A stretch of 64,000 nt of DNA from Drosophila persimilis (GCF_003286085.1 NW_020825358.1:727501-791500), one strand, 5' to 3'. Positions 21,736 through 33,410 are shown, counted from the first letter of the stretch. The notes: generated from the sequence alone by a model not told the origin. Numbers and translations: made by a program.

Positions 21736-24168
21736 ATGCAGAAAACTTTTGTGCCTCTCATATTGGGCTCTCTGGCGCTTGTGGTCGCGCTGGTCTCGTC
21801 CTCGGCGATCCCACCCAAAGTACGGGCCGGGCTATCCGAAGAGCAGGAGAATGGTAAGTGGCACCGTTCGTACGTTAAACGTTACGAACCGAAAGCAATC
21901 GGTCGTCAACGATCATTCGTTGAAAACCCCAAAACGCGCATACTCCTATCTACGACCAATAGAAAACCAATGCCCCGCGATTGTGTATCTGAAATCTTGT
22001 TCGCTTATTAAGATCGGAATCTTATCTGAAATCTATTTTTGAGTTACTTTCAAACGTAAATCATTTGCGATGTTAATTATTTCATAATCACAAGCATCAA
22101 GTACTTGGATTTGGAGGTTAGCAGATGTAAAACGGGGAAATCTTCAATCCGAACGATGGGATCATAAATTGACACGATTCGGAAGGTTATATGAATGCCA
22201 AAGAGCTAAAGTGTTATGGAAAGAAAGTCAAACTGAGCTGATTAGATATCGATTGGATCAATATTTATGGCGGAAGAAAGAAAGTTGAAGAGTCTGGGGC
22301 ACAAATATAATAATAGCTTGGAATTGATTAGATCTGTACGGGATGTTCGAAGAAAGTCGAGAATTGGGTGGGGGCATTGCGGATGGCAGGGCCGGAAATC
22401 ACGGGTGTCCTGGTTCGTTTGAATCAAAGGATTAGATCCAAGGATTAGATCCAAGGATTAGATCCAAGGATTAGATGATTATTGAAAACAGAAATGAAAT
22501 CATAGACCATTACCATATTTATGAACCCTAATTATAGCTGATTAACCAACGATTAGATTTTAATACAAAGTTCAATAATTTTTGTTGATTGTAAAAATAG
22601 ACCAACATCCCCGTCTGCTGCCATCACGCGACTTTGTGGCACTTGACGAGGAGCTGGAAACACGTTTCTGGCACGATAAGGCCCAGACCATTCTCGCCGA
22701 TAAGCTGGCCACCCATGAAAAACTCAACGAGAACCGTGCCAAGAATGTGATTATGTTCCTCGGCGACGGCATGTCGGTGCACACGGTGGCGGCCACACGT
22801 GCCTTCCTCGGGGACAGCAACAAGCAGGTCTACTTCGAGAAGTTCCCCTACCTGGGACTCTCCAAGACATATGCCGTGGACGAGCGCACCCCGGACTCGG
22901 CCACCACGGCCACGGCCTACCTCTCGGGCGTCAAGGCCAACTACGGCACGATTGGCGTCAATGCCCAGGTGGAGCGAGCGGATTGTGTGCGAGGCGCCGA
23001 CGCCAGCACCCACACCCAGAGCATTGGCCAGTGGGCACAGGAGGCGGGCAAGTGGGCGGGACTGGTGACCACGGCACGCGTGACTCATGCCTCCCCGGCT
23101 GGCGTCTACGCCCACACCGCGGAGCGGAACTGGGAGCACGACGGCCAGATCAGCGACTACGGCTGCAGCACCGAAGTGAACACGGACATTGCCCGCCAGC
23201 TGGTCGAGTGGAACGTGGGCCGGGATCTGCGTGTGATCATGGGCGGCGGACGGGCCTATTTCCGGGATCAGCTGATGCACGACGAGGAGGGCAATTGGGG
23301 ACTGCGCAACGATGGCCGTGATCTGATCAAGGACTGGCAGGAGGACAAGGCCAATCGCGGAGCGAAGGGCAACTATGTCTGGTCGCTGAAGGGCCTCAAG
23401 GAAACGGATCTCAACCAGACCGACTATCTGCTGGGTCTCTTCGACGCCTCCCATCTGCCCTACCACGGCGACCGGCAGCGCTCCCACTTGGAGTACGCGG
23501 AGCCCTCGCTCTCCGAAATGACAGAGTCGGCCATCAAGCTGCTGAGTCGCAACGATCAGGGCTACTTCCTGTTCGTGGAGAGCGGCAGGATCGACATGGC
23601 CCATCATGCCACGCTGGCCCACAAGGCGCTCGAGGATACCGCGGAGTTCGCGGCGGCTGTGAAGCTGGCCAGGGATCTAACAAATGAGGATGACACTCTG
23701 ATTGTGGTCACATCGGATCACTCGCACACCATGTCCATAAATGGTTATCCTGTAAGCTGAGAGTTGCTTCAGTCAGGCGATCAATCTTCTAATCGGTCCT
23801 TCCTTCCCTTATTTCTCCTGTAGAGCCGCCGCCAGAACATCTTTTCATTGGCCCCCAATCAGGCGGACGACGAGCTGCCCTTCACCATTCTCTCGTATGC
23901 CAATGGCCCTGGCAGCGGCGCGAACACCTACAGCGATGACAACGGACGCCTGGATCTCTCCCATGTGGACACAACGGCTGCGGATTTCCGTTTCCAGGCC
24001 ACTGTTCCGCTGAGCAGCGAGACCCATGGCGCCGAGGATGTGGGCGTCTTCGCCTCGGGTCCCTTCGAGCATCTGTTCACCGGAAACTACGAGCAAAGCT
24101 CCATTCCAGCCATGATGGCCTATGCCGCCAACATGGGTCCCTTTTCGGAGGATAAACTCAAAGAGTAA
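21736..24168 (+). CDS. Alkaline phosphatase, secreted (second of the pair)
   Basis: Three exons (21736-21853, 22601-23751, 23824-24168) join in phases 1 and 0 to 537 residues. Residues 1-24 form the signal peptide (VPLILGSLALVVALVSSSA). All hallmarks are present: FLGDGM, TPDSATTATA with the nucleophile Ser, THASPAGVYAH, YAHTAERNW, FVESGRIDMAHHA, TSDHSHT and SSETHGAEDV. Compared with its neighbour it has an inserted loop of about ten residues (DRQRSHLEYAE region) and a shorter end, DKLKE, again without a GPI-attachment tail. The first intron is unusually long for this locus (747 bases) and holds a GGATTA minisatellite. Adjacent divergent copies indicate an old tandem duplication followed by inversion. 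AATAAA at 24,174. Which numbered Alp gene of D. melanogaster it matches is not certain. Confidence 0.94.
22427..22476. repeat. 13-bp minisatellite carrying four GGATTA sites
   Basis: Three full copies and one partial copy of AAGGATTAGATCC in tandem, inside intron 1 of the second phosphatase. Each unit contains GGATTA, the core bound by K50 homeodomains (Bicoid, Orthodenticle). Neighbouring sequence also has single ATTAGAT words. Confidence 0.9.
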
Positions 24169-24656
24169 TTCCAAATAAAGTCTGACATAGAAAGAAGCAA
24201 AATAAGTACACCCACATAGAATATCTTAGTTTTACGGATCGTGCCCATAAGATCACAGAAAATAATAAAATAATAATAATTTGCACTTTAAATGTGGGAA
24301 TAATCTTACCATAACAATAAAAACCCATCTAATCCCATTCCAGAGCTTCTTAAGCTGGTTTGTGTCCTTTTTTCGCCATGGTCCACAAGTAATAGCTGTA
24401 ATAAATATGCACATTATCCTACTGGTTTATCCGTCCCTCTCTTATCAGTGTCTCGTTCAAGACGATACATGTTCTCCTTGCGAAAGGCAAAAAAAACCCT
24501 TAGAGTTACAGGTAGTTCTGGCCCAAGGTTCCAGGTATGTCTGGAACATTCCCAGAGCCTTGAGAAGGACCCTAGACGTAGGTTACCTGTTGATTCGATG
24601 CGCTGGGCCATCAGCAGTTGCTGTTTATGTGCCCAAGTGGCAAGAACTACGCGAAA
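24169..24656. other. Spacer and 5' UTR of spo
   Basis: AATAAA for the phosphatase at 24,174, then a possible TCAGTG initiator at 24,445-24,450 without a TATA box at -30 or DPE at +28. An upstream in-frame TTG/ATG extension of spo is possible but weak. No other gene is seen. Confidence 0.5.
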
Positions 24657-26255
24657 ATGTCTATAGTCTATTTGATTTTTGCCATTTTACTGGCTATAAT
24701 AGTCACGTCTTACATTCGGATTCTATACAAATCGCGGAGACGCGTGTGCGTAACCATAAGGAACGGAAAATCCTCTACGGAAAGTGAACAAATATATGAA
24801 CAGGCCCCAGGGCCCAGACCCTGGCCGATCATTGGAAACCTGAATGTTCTCGATAAATACAGAGACAATCCCTTTGAGGGATTCACAGAGTTGGCCAAGA
24901 AATATGGCGACATTTACTCGCTGACCTTCGGACATACCCGCTGCCTGGTGGTCAACAATCTGGAACTGATCCGCGAGGTCCTGAATCTGAATGGAAAGGT
25001 GGTCAGTGGACGACCGGACTTTCTGCGATATCACAAGCTCTTTGGGGGCGAGAGGAGCAACTCCTTGGCCCTTTGCGACTGGTCGCAGCTCCAGCAGAAG
25101 CGCCGCAATATGGCCCGGCGCCACTGCTCTCCGCGGGAATCCTCGTCGTTCTACATGCAAATGTCCCAGATCGGCTGCGAGGAAATGGAGCACTTTATCC
25201 GTGAGATAGACGCGAAGATGGTGCCCGGAGAACCCTTCGATGTGAAGACGTTTCTCCTGCGGGCCTGCGCCAATATGTTCAGCCAGTATATGTGCTCCCA
25301 GAGGTTCGACTACGACGATGAGGAGTTCCACAAGATTGTGCAGTACTTTGATGAGATCTTCTGGGAGATCAATCAGGGCCATCCGTTGGACTTTCTGCCC
25401 TGGCTCTACCCGTTCTATCGGCGCCACTTGAACAAAATCGTCCACTGGTCATCGACCATAAGGAGCTTCATCATGGATCGGATCATCAGTCACCGGGAGC
25501 TGGACATCGATGTGGATGAGCCGGACAGTGACTTCACAGACGCGCTGCTCAAGAGTCTGGTCGAGGACAAGGATGTCTCACGCAACACGATCATCTTTAT
25601 GCTGGAGGACTTCATCGGCGGCCACTCGGCTGTGGGGAATCTGGTGATGCTGGCCCTGGCCTACATAGCCAAAAATCCGCAGGTGGGCAGCAGGATACAG
25701 GACGAAGTGGATGCCGTATCCTCCAAGGGGCAGCGCAAAATCAATCTACTGGATATGCACCAGATGCCCTACACGATGGCTACGATCTTTGAGGTGCTGC
25801 GCTACTCCTCCTCTCCGATTGTCCCGCATGTGGCCACCGAGGATCTGGTGATCTCTGGCCATGGCGTCACCGCCGGCACCATTGTCTTCATCAACAACTA
25901 TGTGCTCAACAGGAGTCGAGAGCACTGGGAGGACTCGCACCAGTTCGAGCCGCAAAGGTTTCTGGAGGCATCGACAGAAGGCAGAAGGGACTCCAGGGGT
26001 TCCGATTCGGGCATCGAAAGCGACCAGAAGGAGTTCCAGCTCCGCAAGAACATCCCCCACTTTCTGCCCTTCAGCATTGGCAAGAGGACGTGCATTGGCC
26101 AGAATCTGGTCAGAGGATTCGGCTTCCTGCTCCTGGCCAACCTCCTGCAGGGCTACAACGTGTCCAGCGGGGATCCGACCACAATTAGGATAACTCCCGC
26201 CAGCCTGGCCTTGCCGGCCAGCTGTTTTCCCCTGCTCCTCACACGAAGGGCATAG
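24657..26255 (+). CDS. spo: Cytochrome P450 CYP307A1 (spook), early ecdysteroid synthesis
   Basis: An intronless reading frame of 532 residues. The N-terminus is a membrane anchor (MSIVYLIFAILLAIIVTSYI) followed by a basic stretch, then the hinge PGPRPWPIIGN at 51-61. ExxR (EVLR), FEPQRF and the haem-binding loop FSIGKRTCIG (472-481, Cys479 ligand) are present. The words YGDIYSLTFGHTRCLVVNNLELIREVLN, SGRPDF and LALCDWSQLQQKRRN, plus position beside CG10590/CG10592 orthologues, identify CYP307A1. It acts in the endoplasmic reticulum in the uncharacterised black-box step after 7-dehydrocholesterol. The I-helix reads DFIGGHSAVGN, lacking the usual acid-threonine pair, as known for CYP307. The ATG at 24,657 (AAAATG context) was preferred over an upstream in-frame codon because it gives a standard anchor. 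Lack of introns fits the accepted view that spo arose by retroposition. Confidence 0.96.
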   Translation: MSIVYLIFAILLAIIVTSYIRILYKSRRRVCVTIRNGKSSTESEQIYEQAPGPRPWPIIGNLNVLDKYRDNPFEGFTELAKKYGDIYSLTFGHTRCLVVNNLELIREVLNLNGKVVSGRPDFLRYHKLFGGERSNSLALCDWSQLQQKRRNMARRHCSPRESSSFYMQMSQIGCEEMEHFIREIDAKMVPGEPFDVKTFLLRACANMFSQYMCSQRFDYDDEEFHKIVQYFDEIFWEINQGHPLDFLPWLYPFYRRHLNKIVHWSSTIRSFIMDRIISHRELDIDVDEPDSDFTDALLKSLVEDKDVSRNTIIFMLEDFIGGHSAVGNLVMLALAYIAKNPQVGSRIQDEVDAVSSKGQRKINLLDMHQMPYTMATIFEVLRYSSSPIVPHVATEDLVISGHGVTAGTIVFINNYVLNRSREHWEDSHQFEPQRFLEASTEGRRDSRGSDSGIESDQKEFQLRKNIPHFLPFSIGKRTCIGQNLVRGFGFLLLANLLQGYNVSSGDPTTIRITPASLALPASCFPLLLTRRA

Positions 26256-27111
26256 AATGGCAGCCATCTAGGCAGTAAGAAGTATTTTTTTTTTATATTT
26301 GGCTATATCTAAAAAAAAAAAAAGAAATAATGGTAGCAGCACATCCTTAAAGGGGGCCGCCGCAACTTAAGAGCTATTACGGTACTTAAAATCCTAAACG
26401 ATCGACTACAGTGCCCACACAGTGCGGTAGCACGAGGACAGCAGTCCATCAGGTATCCTCAGCATTAAATCATAATTAACAACTAATTTGTATAATTAAA
26501 AAAAAATAAATAATCAATTGGAACGCATAAAAACTGCATATGTATAATAATTTAGGACTCGAAGGCGTGAAATGTTTGCTTTTTGGGACTATGGTTGCTC
26601 GGTTTATGCCGGAGATTCCCTGGGAACTACCTCTCTACTGCCGCACTGTGGCACTGTTAGTAAACGATTCGATTCGTTTCACCGCCTCAATGCATCAATA
26701 TAGTATATATATATATATTTTTATATGATGTAATGTTTTTTGTTTTTTTTTTAGTTTCTGCCGGTACACGTGGATTATTCCGATACACTCGTATATTTAC
26801 AATTTGTGTTTTCTTTTAGAAATCATGGGACAAATAAATGTTCAGTGTCGGATCGTGCCTATCTTAGTCACTAAGAAATATGTTAAAAATCTTATATATA
26901 AATGCGTTTTGTTCACATGATAAGTCCGTAAAAAAAAAGTTTTAAAACAATTTTGAAAATGGGGAAAAAAATAGAGAAAACCTTTAGGAGGTTTGGGCTT
27001 ACAGATAAAGAGGGGGTGGTTTTTGTATTAAAGATAGAATTATCTAAAGTTATTTTCTATGAAATGAAGATCGAGGATCGGGCTGCGGGATGGCTCTGTG
27101 ATGACTGGATG
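26256..27111. other. Convergent spacer between spo and the RS-rich gene
   Basis: A+T-rich, with an AATAAA for spo in the run near 26,505-26,512. It must also hold the 3' UTR of the minus-strand RS-rich gene. No coding potential was seen. Confidence 0.55.
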
Positions 27112-30100
27112 CTATTGGGTCTCCACCAGGAGCTGTGCCTCTTCCAAGGGCTCCTCTTTGATGTCCAGCTTCACTTCGTCCGCCCGGGGCGTGGAGCCGC
27201 CATCCAGATCTAGCGTCTTGGGCAGCGGTCCTATTTTTTGCAGTATATCCACTGGCATTATCTCCCGAATGGTGGGCACCGGCTGTACCGTGAACGTGGG
27301 CAGTGGCGGTGGCGTGAACACTGGCAGTGCCACAGTCATGGGAATGGGCAGCAGTCCGCTGGTCGGCGCTGGCATCATGGAAGCGGGCTGTGGATGCGGA
27401 TGTGGATGTGGATGCGGATAACTCTGGTACGGGTGGGCCCCCAGCACGGGTATGGGCATCGACACTGGCGGCGACGAGGGTGGCGGTCCACTCAGGAAGT
27501 AGGGCATCCCATTGTGCACGGGCACGGGCATGGGCATGGGCATCCCATCGTGCATGATCAGTGGCATCCGCATTGGCATTCGCATGGGCATTCTCGTCGG
27601 CATCCGCATCGGCATGCGCATGGGCATCGGCAGCTGCATTCGCGTTTGAGGCGGCGGGTGTTTGCTGAAGTACTCCTTGAGCATGGCCGCCTTGGTGGCG
27701 GGGTCTGCGTTCCGGGGCAGCAGGGGCGGGCGATGGCGCAGGAAGCCGTGCGGCAGCGGCGGCAGGCGACCCGTCTTCACCAGCATTTCAAAGTGCTTGC
27801 GATCGAAGCGGGGCATGGGCGGACGCAGGACGCGTGAGTGCGACACCACAATCTCACGCTTGAGCGGATCCAGGTGGAAGTAGCGCATCTTGGACTTCTT
27901 CTGCACGAGCACCGCCTTTTCCTGGTCTGGGGGCTTCGGCGTCACTGGTGGCGGTGGCGGTGGTGCGGCCAGTAGCTCATCCCGAAGGCGCTGCAGCCTG
28001 GCGGCAGCCTTGGCGCGTCGCTCCTGGTGCTGCTGTATGGCCCGGTCCACGGCGCGGATGACAATAACACGATCCTCGCTGTCGCTCTCATTGTTCGGCT
28101 TGACACTGTCCACAAAATTGACACGCTTCTTGGGTTTCCTGCGGGAGGGGGTTTACTGATTATAAATTTATTCCAAAGTGACTCTCTCTATCTCCCTCTC
28201 TCTTTATATCTATCTCTCTCTCTATCTATCTCTATCTCTCTCTTTTACCTGTCTTCATCCTCGTCGATTGCCGTTGGCACGATTTCCAGGACATTTCCCT
28301 TCCGAACAGCCACGGACACCGCCACTGGAGGAGCAGCTGCATCTTTGGGCAGCTCAGGCTCAATTTTGGGCACCTTGGTTTCCAGCAGCTCACAAGGAGA
28401 AGCAGAGGCAGCAGCAGTTGCAGCAGCCCCTGGTGGCACGTGAGCTTTGGGCAGTTCACGCAGGACCGGCGATGTCTCCATGACTGCGCCATACTCCCCG
28501 TAGACACCGGCGGGCATCTCCATTGCTTCGGTGAGCTGCGCGTAGGCCTGCTCCATGTGGTAGGCGGAGTCTATGTAGGCCGCATAGGTATCGTAGTCCT
28601 CGCCTCCGGCCTCTCCGTGCAGGAGCGACATGTTGTAGTAGTAGGCGGCCGCCTCTAGGTTCTGGTCCTCCCCAAAGTAGTCGGCAAAGTCCCTGTCCTC
28701 CCGTCGGCCGTCGAGGGGTGAGCGGGAACGCGATCTGGTGGATGACCGCGTTCTGGAGTGTGATCTTCTTCTGGCTGGCGAGCGGGAACGCGAGTGGGAT
28801 GAGGACCAGCTGCGACGCATGGGCGGCGACGGGGGCCTGAACAGCAGCGGAGATCGCGACGATAGGCGCTCCCTCTCGCGGCTATACGAGCGCCGTCGAT
28901 GCACTGGCGGTGAGCGGGGAGGCCGGGACTTCACTGGACCCGGCGACACGGAGACGCGGCGTCGGTTGCCTCCTCCCACCTTCTGGAAGCGGTTTCTGCT
29001 GCGCTTCGGACTCCTGCTACGGGTCCGACTACGACTCACGCTTTTGCTGTGGCTGCGCATGCCGGTCGTCTTTTTTCCCAAGCGAATGCCCCGTCGGGGG
29101 GAGGGGGGACGCCAGCGGGGACGCGGGCTGCGTGAACGGGAAGAGTCCTTTCCCCGGCTGGAAACCCGCGCACTGCCGCGCCGAAAGGCTCGCTCTCGGT
29201 TCCTGGAGGGCGATCTCGAACGAGTTCTCTCCCTGACCGAACGCCTGCCTCCGCCTGGCGTCGTACTCCGTGGAATCCTGGGCCTGGTGCGCGTCGCCAC
29301 GATGGTGGGCTTTACAATTGCTATCTCCTTGGGGCGCCTCAATTGGCTGGCGATCTGTGGCTGGTGCTGCCGTTGGCCCTCCTCCACTTTCACCTTCACG
29401 GCCTGCTGCTGCGCTGGGTGGGGGTGCTCCGTCTCGTCGTTGTCAAAGATGGCCGGCTTTCGGGTGAGCTTCATGGGCGACAGCGTCAGCTTGATGGCCT
29501 CCCGATTGTCATCGAAGATGCTGTTCACGGGAGTGGGGGAGCGTGGCTCCAGCTTCTCCTGCACATCCTGCTGGGACTTGAGCTCCTGCTTGCGATACTT
29601 GTCCATGATGGCATTCCGCTGCATGAGGAACAGGGACTCCATCTTCAGCAGCTCCTCGGAGATCTCATCCCCCGAATCGTAGTTCTCGCGCATCATCTGA
29701 ATCCTGGCCAGATTGTCCTCGAGGCTCTTCAGCTTGCGCAAATCTTTGCTCACGTTGTTCTTCTTTTGCTGCAGCTGCAGCTGTTGCTGCTGCTCCTTCT
29801 CTGGTGCGTACTCTTGAGAGGCTTCGGAGACCACAGAGATCAGGGCTGCCTCTTCCGAAAGGTGCCCTTCAGCCGCTTCCTGCTCCACAGCATCAGCATC
29901 AGCAGCAGCATCATTATCATCTTCCTCCTCCTCTTCCTCTTCATCGTCGTCGTCATCCGCTGAGCTGGACTCATCGTCATCGTCGGAGCTACTGCTACTG
30001 GTCGACGAGTCGGAGCCGGAGGAGGTCTCAGTCTCGGCAGTGGAATTGCTTAAGGAACTATTTTTGGAGGCTGTGGCTTCCGCCACCATCTGCCCCTCGC

Positions 30101-33033
30101 TGGACATATTAATACTATTCATGAACTTGTCATAGATGTTGACCAGATGCTCCTGGCTGGCACCGCCCAATGGAATGGCTGGTCCCTTCGGCCTTGGCGG
30201 CGGTGTGCTCTTGGCATTCCACAGATCATTCGTGTCGTCCTCATTCGAGTCGCCACTAATTGTTGCCTCATCCACCACGGCGGTGGACAGCGGGCGGATA
30301 GCAGCCGATGGTGGAGCAATGCTGGTGGCAGCAGCTGTCTTGGGCATACTGCTCAAGGAGTCGTCGTTCTCCCAGTTGTCGATGTAGTCGTCGGTGTCGG
30401 GACTCTCCTGCTGCGACCCTTTGTCCGTGGCTGTGGCTGTGGCTCTGGCTTGGGCTGTGGCTGGCGGTGGCGGGGGAGGAGCATTGGCTGCCACCGCACC
30501 ATTCCGCACGAGAACCTCCCGCTCCGTGTCCAAAGGCGGCGTCGCATTCCGCTCCAGCTTGATGTGGCTTACATCAATCATTGGCATGGGCAGCGGTGTC
30601 GGGGAGATGTTCCTTTCAATCTTAATGCTGATTTCTTTGTACTCGTCGCTGTGTCGCTGATGGCCGGACTCCTTTTCCCGCGACTGACTGCGGTACATCC
30701 AGGCGCTGCCATTCCCCAGAGCACTGGCTGCTCGAGATGTTGATCTTCGCTCATTTAATACTGATTCCTGTTTCCTGAAGGGATTCCCACGGCGCGGCAG
30801 GACCTGGCCATGATCTGCTGTCTCCCAGTCGCTGCTGACTGCCTTCTGCGCCGCTGCTTTAACCTCCATTTGGGGCCCACTCTTGGGTGCTTCTTTCAGC
30901 TCCTTGTGCTCGTTGGTGCGGCGCAGCAGCTGCTCCTTGGTGGCCAGCAGGGCCTCCAAGTGCAGGTCATTGTCCTCGAGCAGGGCTCCAATGCGACTGT
31001 AAATCTCGCTGGCCTTGAGCAGGGGAGCTGCCTTCGCGGTGGGTGCCACTGGTGGCATTGTCAGAGGCGGTGTCGTACTCCGATTGATGATTAAGGCAGG
31101 GCTGGGCACGTGGGCTATCTGAGGGACAGTTTGCTGTCTTGGCGGGGATTCGGCGAATATATCCAAACCTTTTGGCTTCTCATCGATGTCCACCGCTTCA
31201 CTGGCAGCAGTCGGCGGCGGCGGCGGCAGCGGTGGCAGCGGCAGCCACAGTTCGCGCGGAGGCGTCAACGGTGGCGTCCTATCCTCACTCTCAGACGAAC
31301 GATTCCTGCTTCGACTGCGCTTTTTGGTGCGCTCACGCTTCTTTTCCGTGGGATGTGACTTGTCCAAGCGGGGCTTCTCCCCCGAACGGTCCTTGGAGCT
31401 GTCGTCCTTGGCGGTTTCTTTGGAACACTTTGCAGAGGATTTCTCCATAGAACCTGGCCGCGACTTGTTATCCTTCAAGGGCTCTCGACGCTTTTCAGCT
31501 GATTGTTCGTGCACTCCTTCCTTCGAGCGATGCTCTTTGGGCTGTTCCTTATTGTCCCTATGGGAAATCTCCTTTGGAAAATCTCTTGGCTTCTCTGCAT
31601 GATTTGTATGCGACTCTTTGGAGCTCTCTTTCAAGTCCTTAGGTCGCTTCGCATTCTTTTTGTCATCTTTGGATCTTTCTCGAGTGGTTTCCTTCGACTT
31701 TTTCTCCTTGGATCTTTCTCTGTGCCTGTCCTTGGATCTCTCTCTGTGCCTATCTTTGGATCTGTCTCTGTTCTTTTCCTTGGGCATATACATATCTTTG
31801 GGATGTTCCTTGGATCTTTCTCTAAGCTTTTCTTTGGACACATCTCTGCGTCGATGCTTCTCCTTGGAACTTTTCCTATTCTTCTCATTGGGGGCTTCGG
31901 CACTCTTCTCCTTGGAAGTTTCGCTGTTCCTTTCCTTGGATCGTTTCCCGTCCTTCTCATTGGCTGCGTTTTCCTTGTGCTTATCCGCAGATCGGCCTTT
32001 CGATTGATCCCTCAGGCCATCGCTGGCAGGTTCTTTGGCCTTGAGTGGCGGTTTCTTGCCACTTGACTCCGCCTTCTCCTGGCAGGCCTTGTGCTTGGCA
32101 ATGGAGCAGTCGGACACCACGTTAAAGTTGTACTGTATGGGAGGCTGCGTCGTCGTCCACCTGTGACAAATCAAACAGATCTTAAAACAAGATTTCTTTC
32201 GCAAATAATTCAAAGACATACTGTAATTCCGACATCAAGCGTTTGCCGAGCCCCGAGCTGACAGGGGGTCCTTGGGCAGGCGGCAGTGCTGGTCCATAGG
32301 ATCCTGGGGGCGGGGCGCCACCCATATTGGGCGCACCCATTCGGTTGGGGGGCCGGTTGAAGAAGGGAGGGCGCATGCGTAATCCGCCTCGCGGCATTCG
32401 CGGCATGAACCCCATGCGAGTATATTCGCAGAACGGCGGGCGCATGTGAAACCGCAGCGGGTTGTGGCCGAGAAATGGAGGGCCGACCGACGGGTCAGCC
32501 GGCGGCATGGCTGCAGCCGCTTCCTCGGCTTGCTTTTCCTTCCTGGCCTGCTGCACATCCTCCACGTTCCTCTGCTCCTCGCCCGAGGAGTCCGTGTCCG
32601 AATACAGACCTTCGCTGTCATCGGGATCCTCTGAGGGCGGACGAGAAATTCCATTCTCCTGAGCGCGTGGCGTGTTGCCCTTGGCCTCCTTGCGCCTGAT
32701 GCCGTCCCGCTCGAGGAGAGCCACCTTGCCGCCGTCCGTATCGATTTGTGCCAGCTTGCGCAATGTCTTGCTCTTCGCGTCCTTGGTCAGAACTTTCTTC
32801 AGTGCGGGACTGCTAGCGCCTCCGTGGATGAGGTGGGGCGGGGTTACCACCTCGCCCGGCTCCAGGCTGCTGGTGTCTCCATCTTGCAATTCATCGATTG
32901 CCCTTATATGATGCTGCTGCTGTGTCGGCGGGGGGTGCAGCTCCCTGGTAAGTCCTCCAAGTGATTCTCCTCCTCCTCCTGCTCCTGCGTCGCCTCTTGG
33001 TACTGCTGCTGCATTTGCCGTCGTTAGTGACAT
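27112..33033 (-). CDS. Large RS-, proline- and acid-rich nuclear protein, function unknown
   Basis: Three exons (33033-32222, 32160-28249, 28138-27112) join in phases 2 and 2 to 1,916 residues. Residues 1-270: EPGEVV-type acidic motif, KTLRKLAQIDTDGGKVALLERD and a Pro/Met/Arg-rich stretch. Residues 271-1574: Ser-Lys-Glu/Arg repeats of the RSKDRHRE type (31,660-31,800), a poly-acid tract (29,900-30,000), a coiled-coil-like segment (KSLEDNLARIQMMRENY), dense Arg-Ser dipeptides (28,730-29,200) and a Tyr-rich acidic segment. Residues 1575-1916: a KKRVNF match to the protein phosphatase 1 docking motif at 1579-1583, a basic coiled coil, a conserved-looking YFHLDPLKREIVVSHSRVLRPPMP block, then Met-Pro-Arg repeats. 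This composition is typical of pre-mRNA splicing or 3'-end factors, but no enzymatic or RNA-binding domain is visible and I do not recognise the gene. Confidence 0.88.
27527..27640 (-). repeat. Coding minisatellite, Met-Pro-Arg repeats
   Basis: Roughly 12-base units of the type GGCATGCGCATG (plus strand) encode alternating MPMR/MPTR on the minus strand. Frame is kept throughout because the unit length is a multiple of three. Confidence 0.85.
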
Positions 33034-33290
33034 ACTTGCATCAATTTGTCGGTGGCCTCGAAACGTTTTTGTTTAGAACACGCTTTTTCTTTCAATGGCG
33101 GCGCCGCGTTGCTGTCACTGGTTGACAGTGAAAGCCGATATAGTTAAGGTACAATCAATTCGGCTGCGGATTACGGGCCGATGTCATCAATTTCAGCTCT
33201 CCAACCACCGCCGCAGGTTCCGGTTCATGTATGGAACTATATGTTTATGCCATTTTTTACTTCATTTTTTAATAACTCAGGTCGATGTTG
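33034..33290. other. 5' UTR of the RS-rich gene
   Basis: Lies between the motif-1 promoter at 33,298 and the start codon at 33,033; no open frame of interest. Confidence 0.5.
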
Positions 33291-33297
33291 ATATAAT

Positions 33298-33410
33298 CAG
33301 TGTGACCGCGGATTTATTGATAAAATATACGGTCTGACCCTTAAAAATATACCAAAATAACGTCACAAATTTCAAAATATACCCGTTAATATACTGACGA
33401 ATTATTTGTT
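33298..33410 (-). promoter_or_regulatory. Housekeeping promoter of the RS-rich gene (motif 1 + motif 6)
   Basis: Read on the minus strand: CAGTATATT, GGTATATTTTGAAATTTGTGACG, TTGGTATATTTTTAAGGGTCAGACCGTATATTTTATCAATAA (described in parts) and CGGTCACACTG at 33,308-33,298. The last matches Ohler motif 1 in sense; a weakened DRE (ATCAATAA) lies between. Transcription therefore probably starts near 33,250-33,290. Confidence 0.75.

Noticed and set aside
22624..23622. 332-codon frame antisense to the second phosphatase
   Set aside because: Shadow frame produced by G/C-ending codons in the sense gene.
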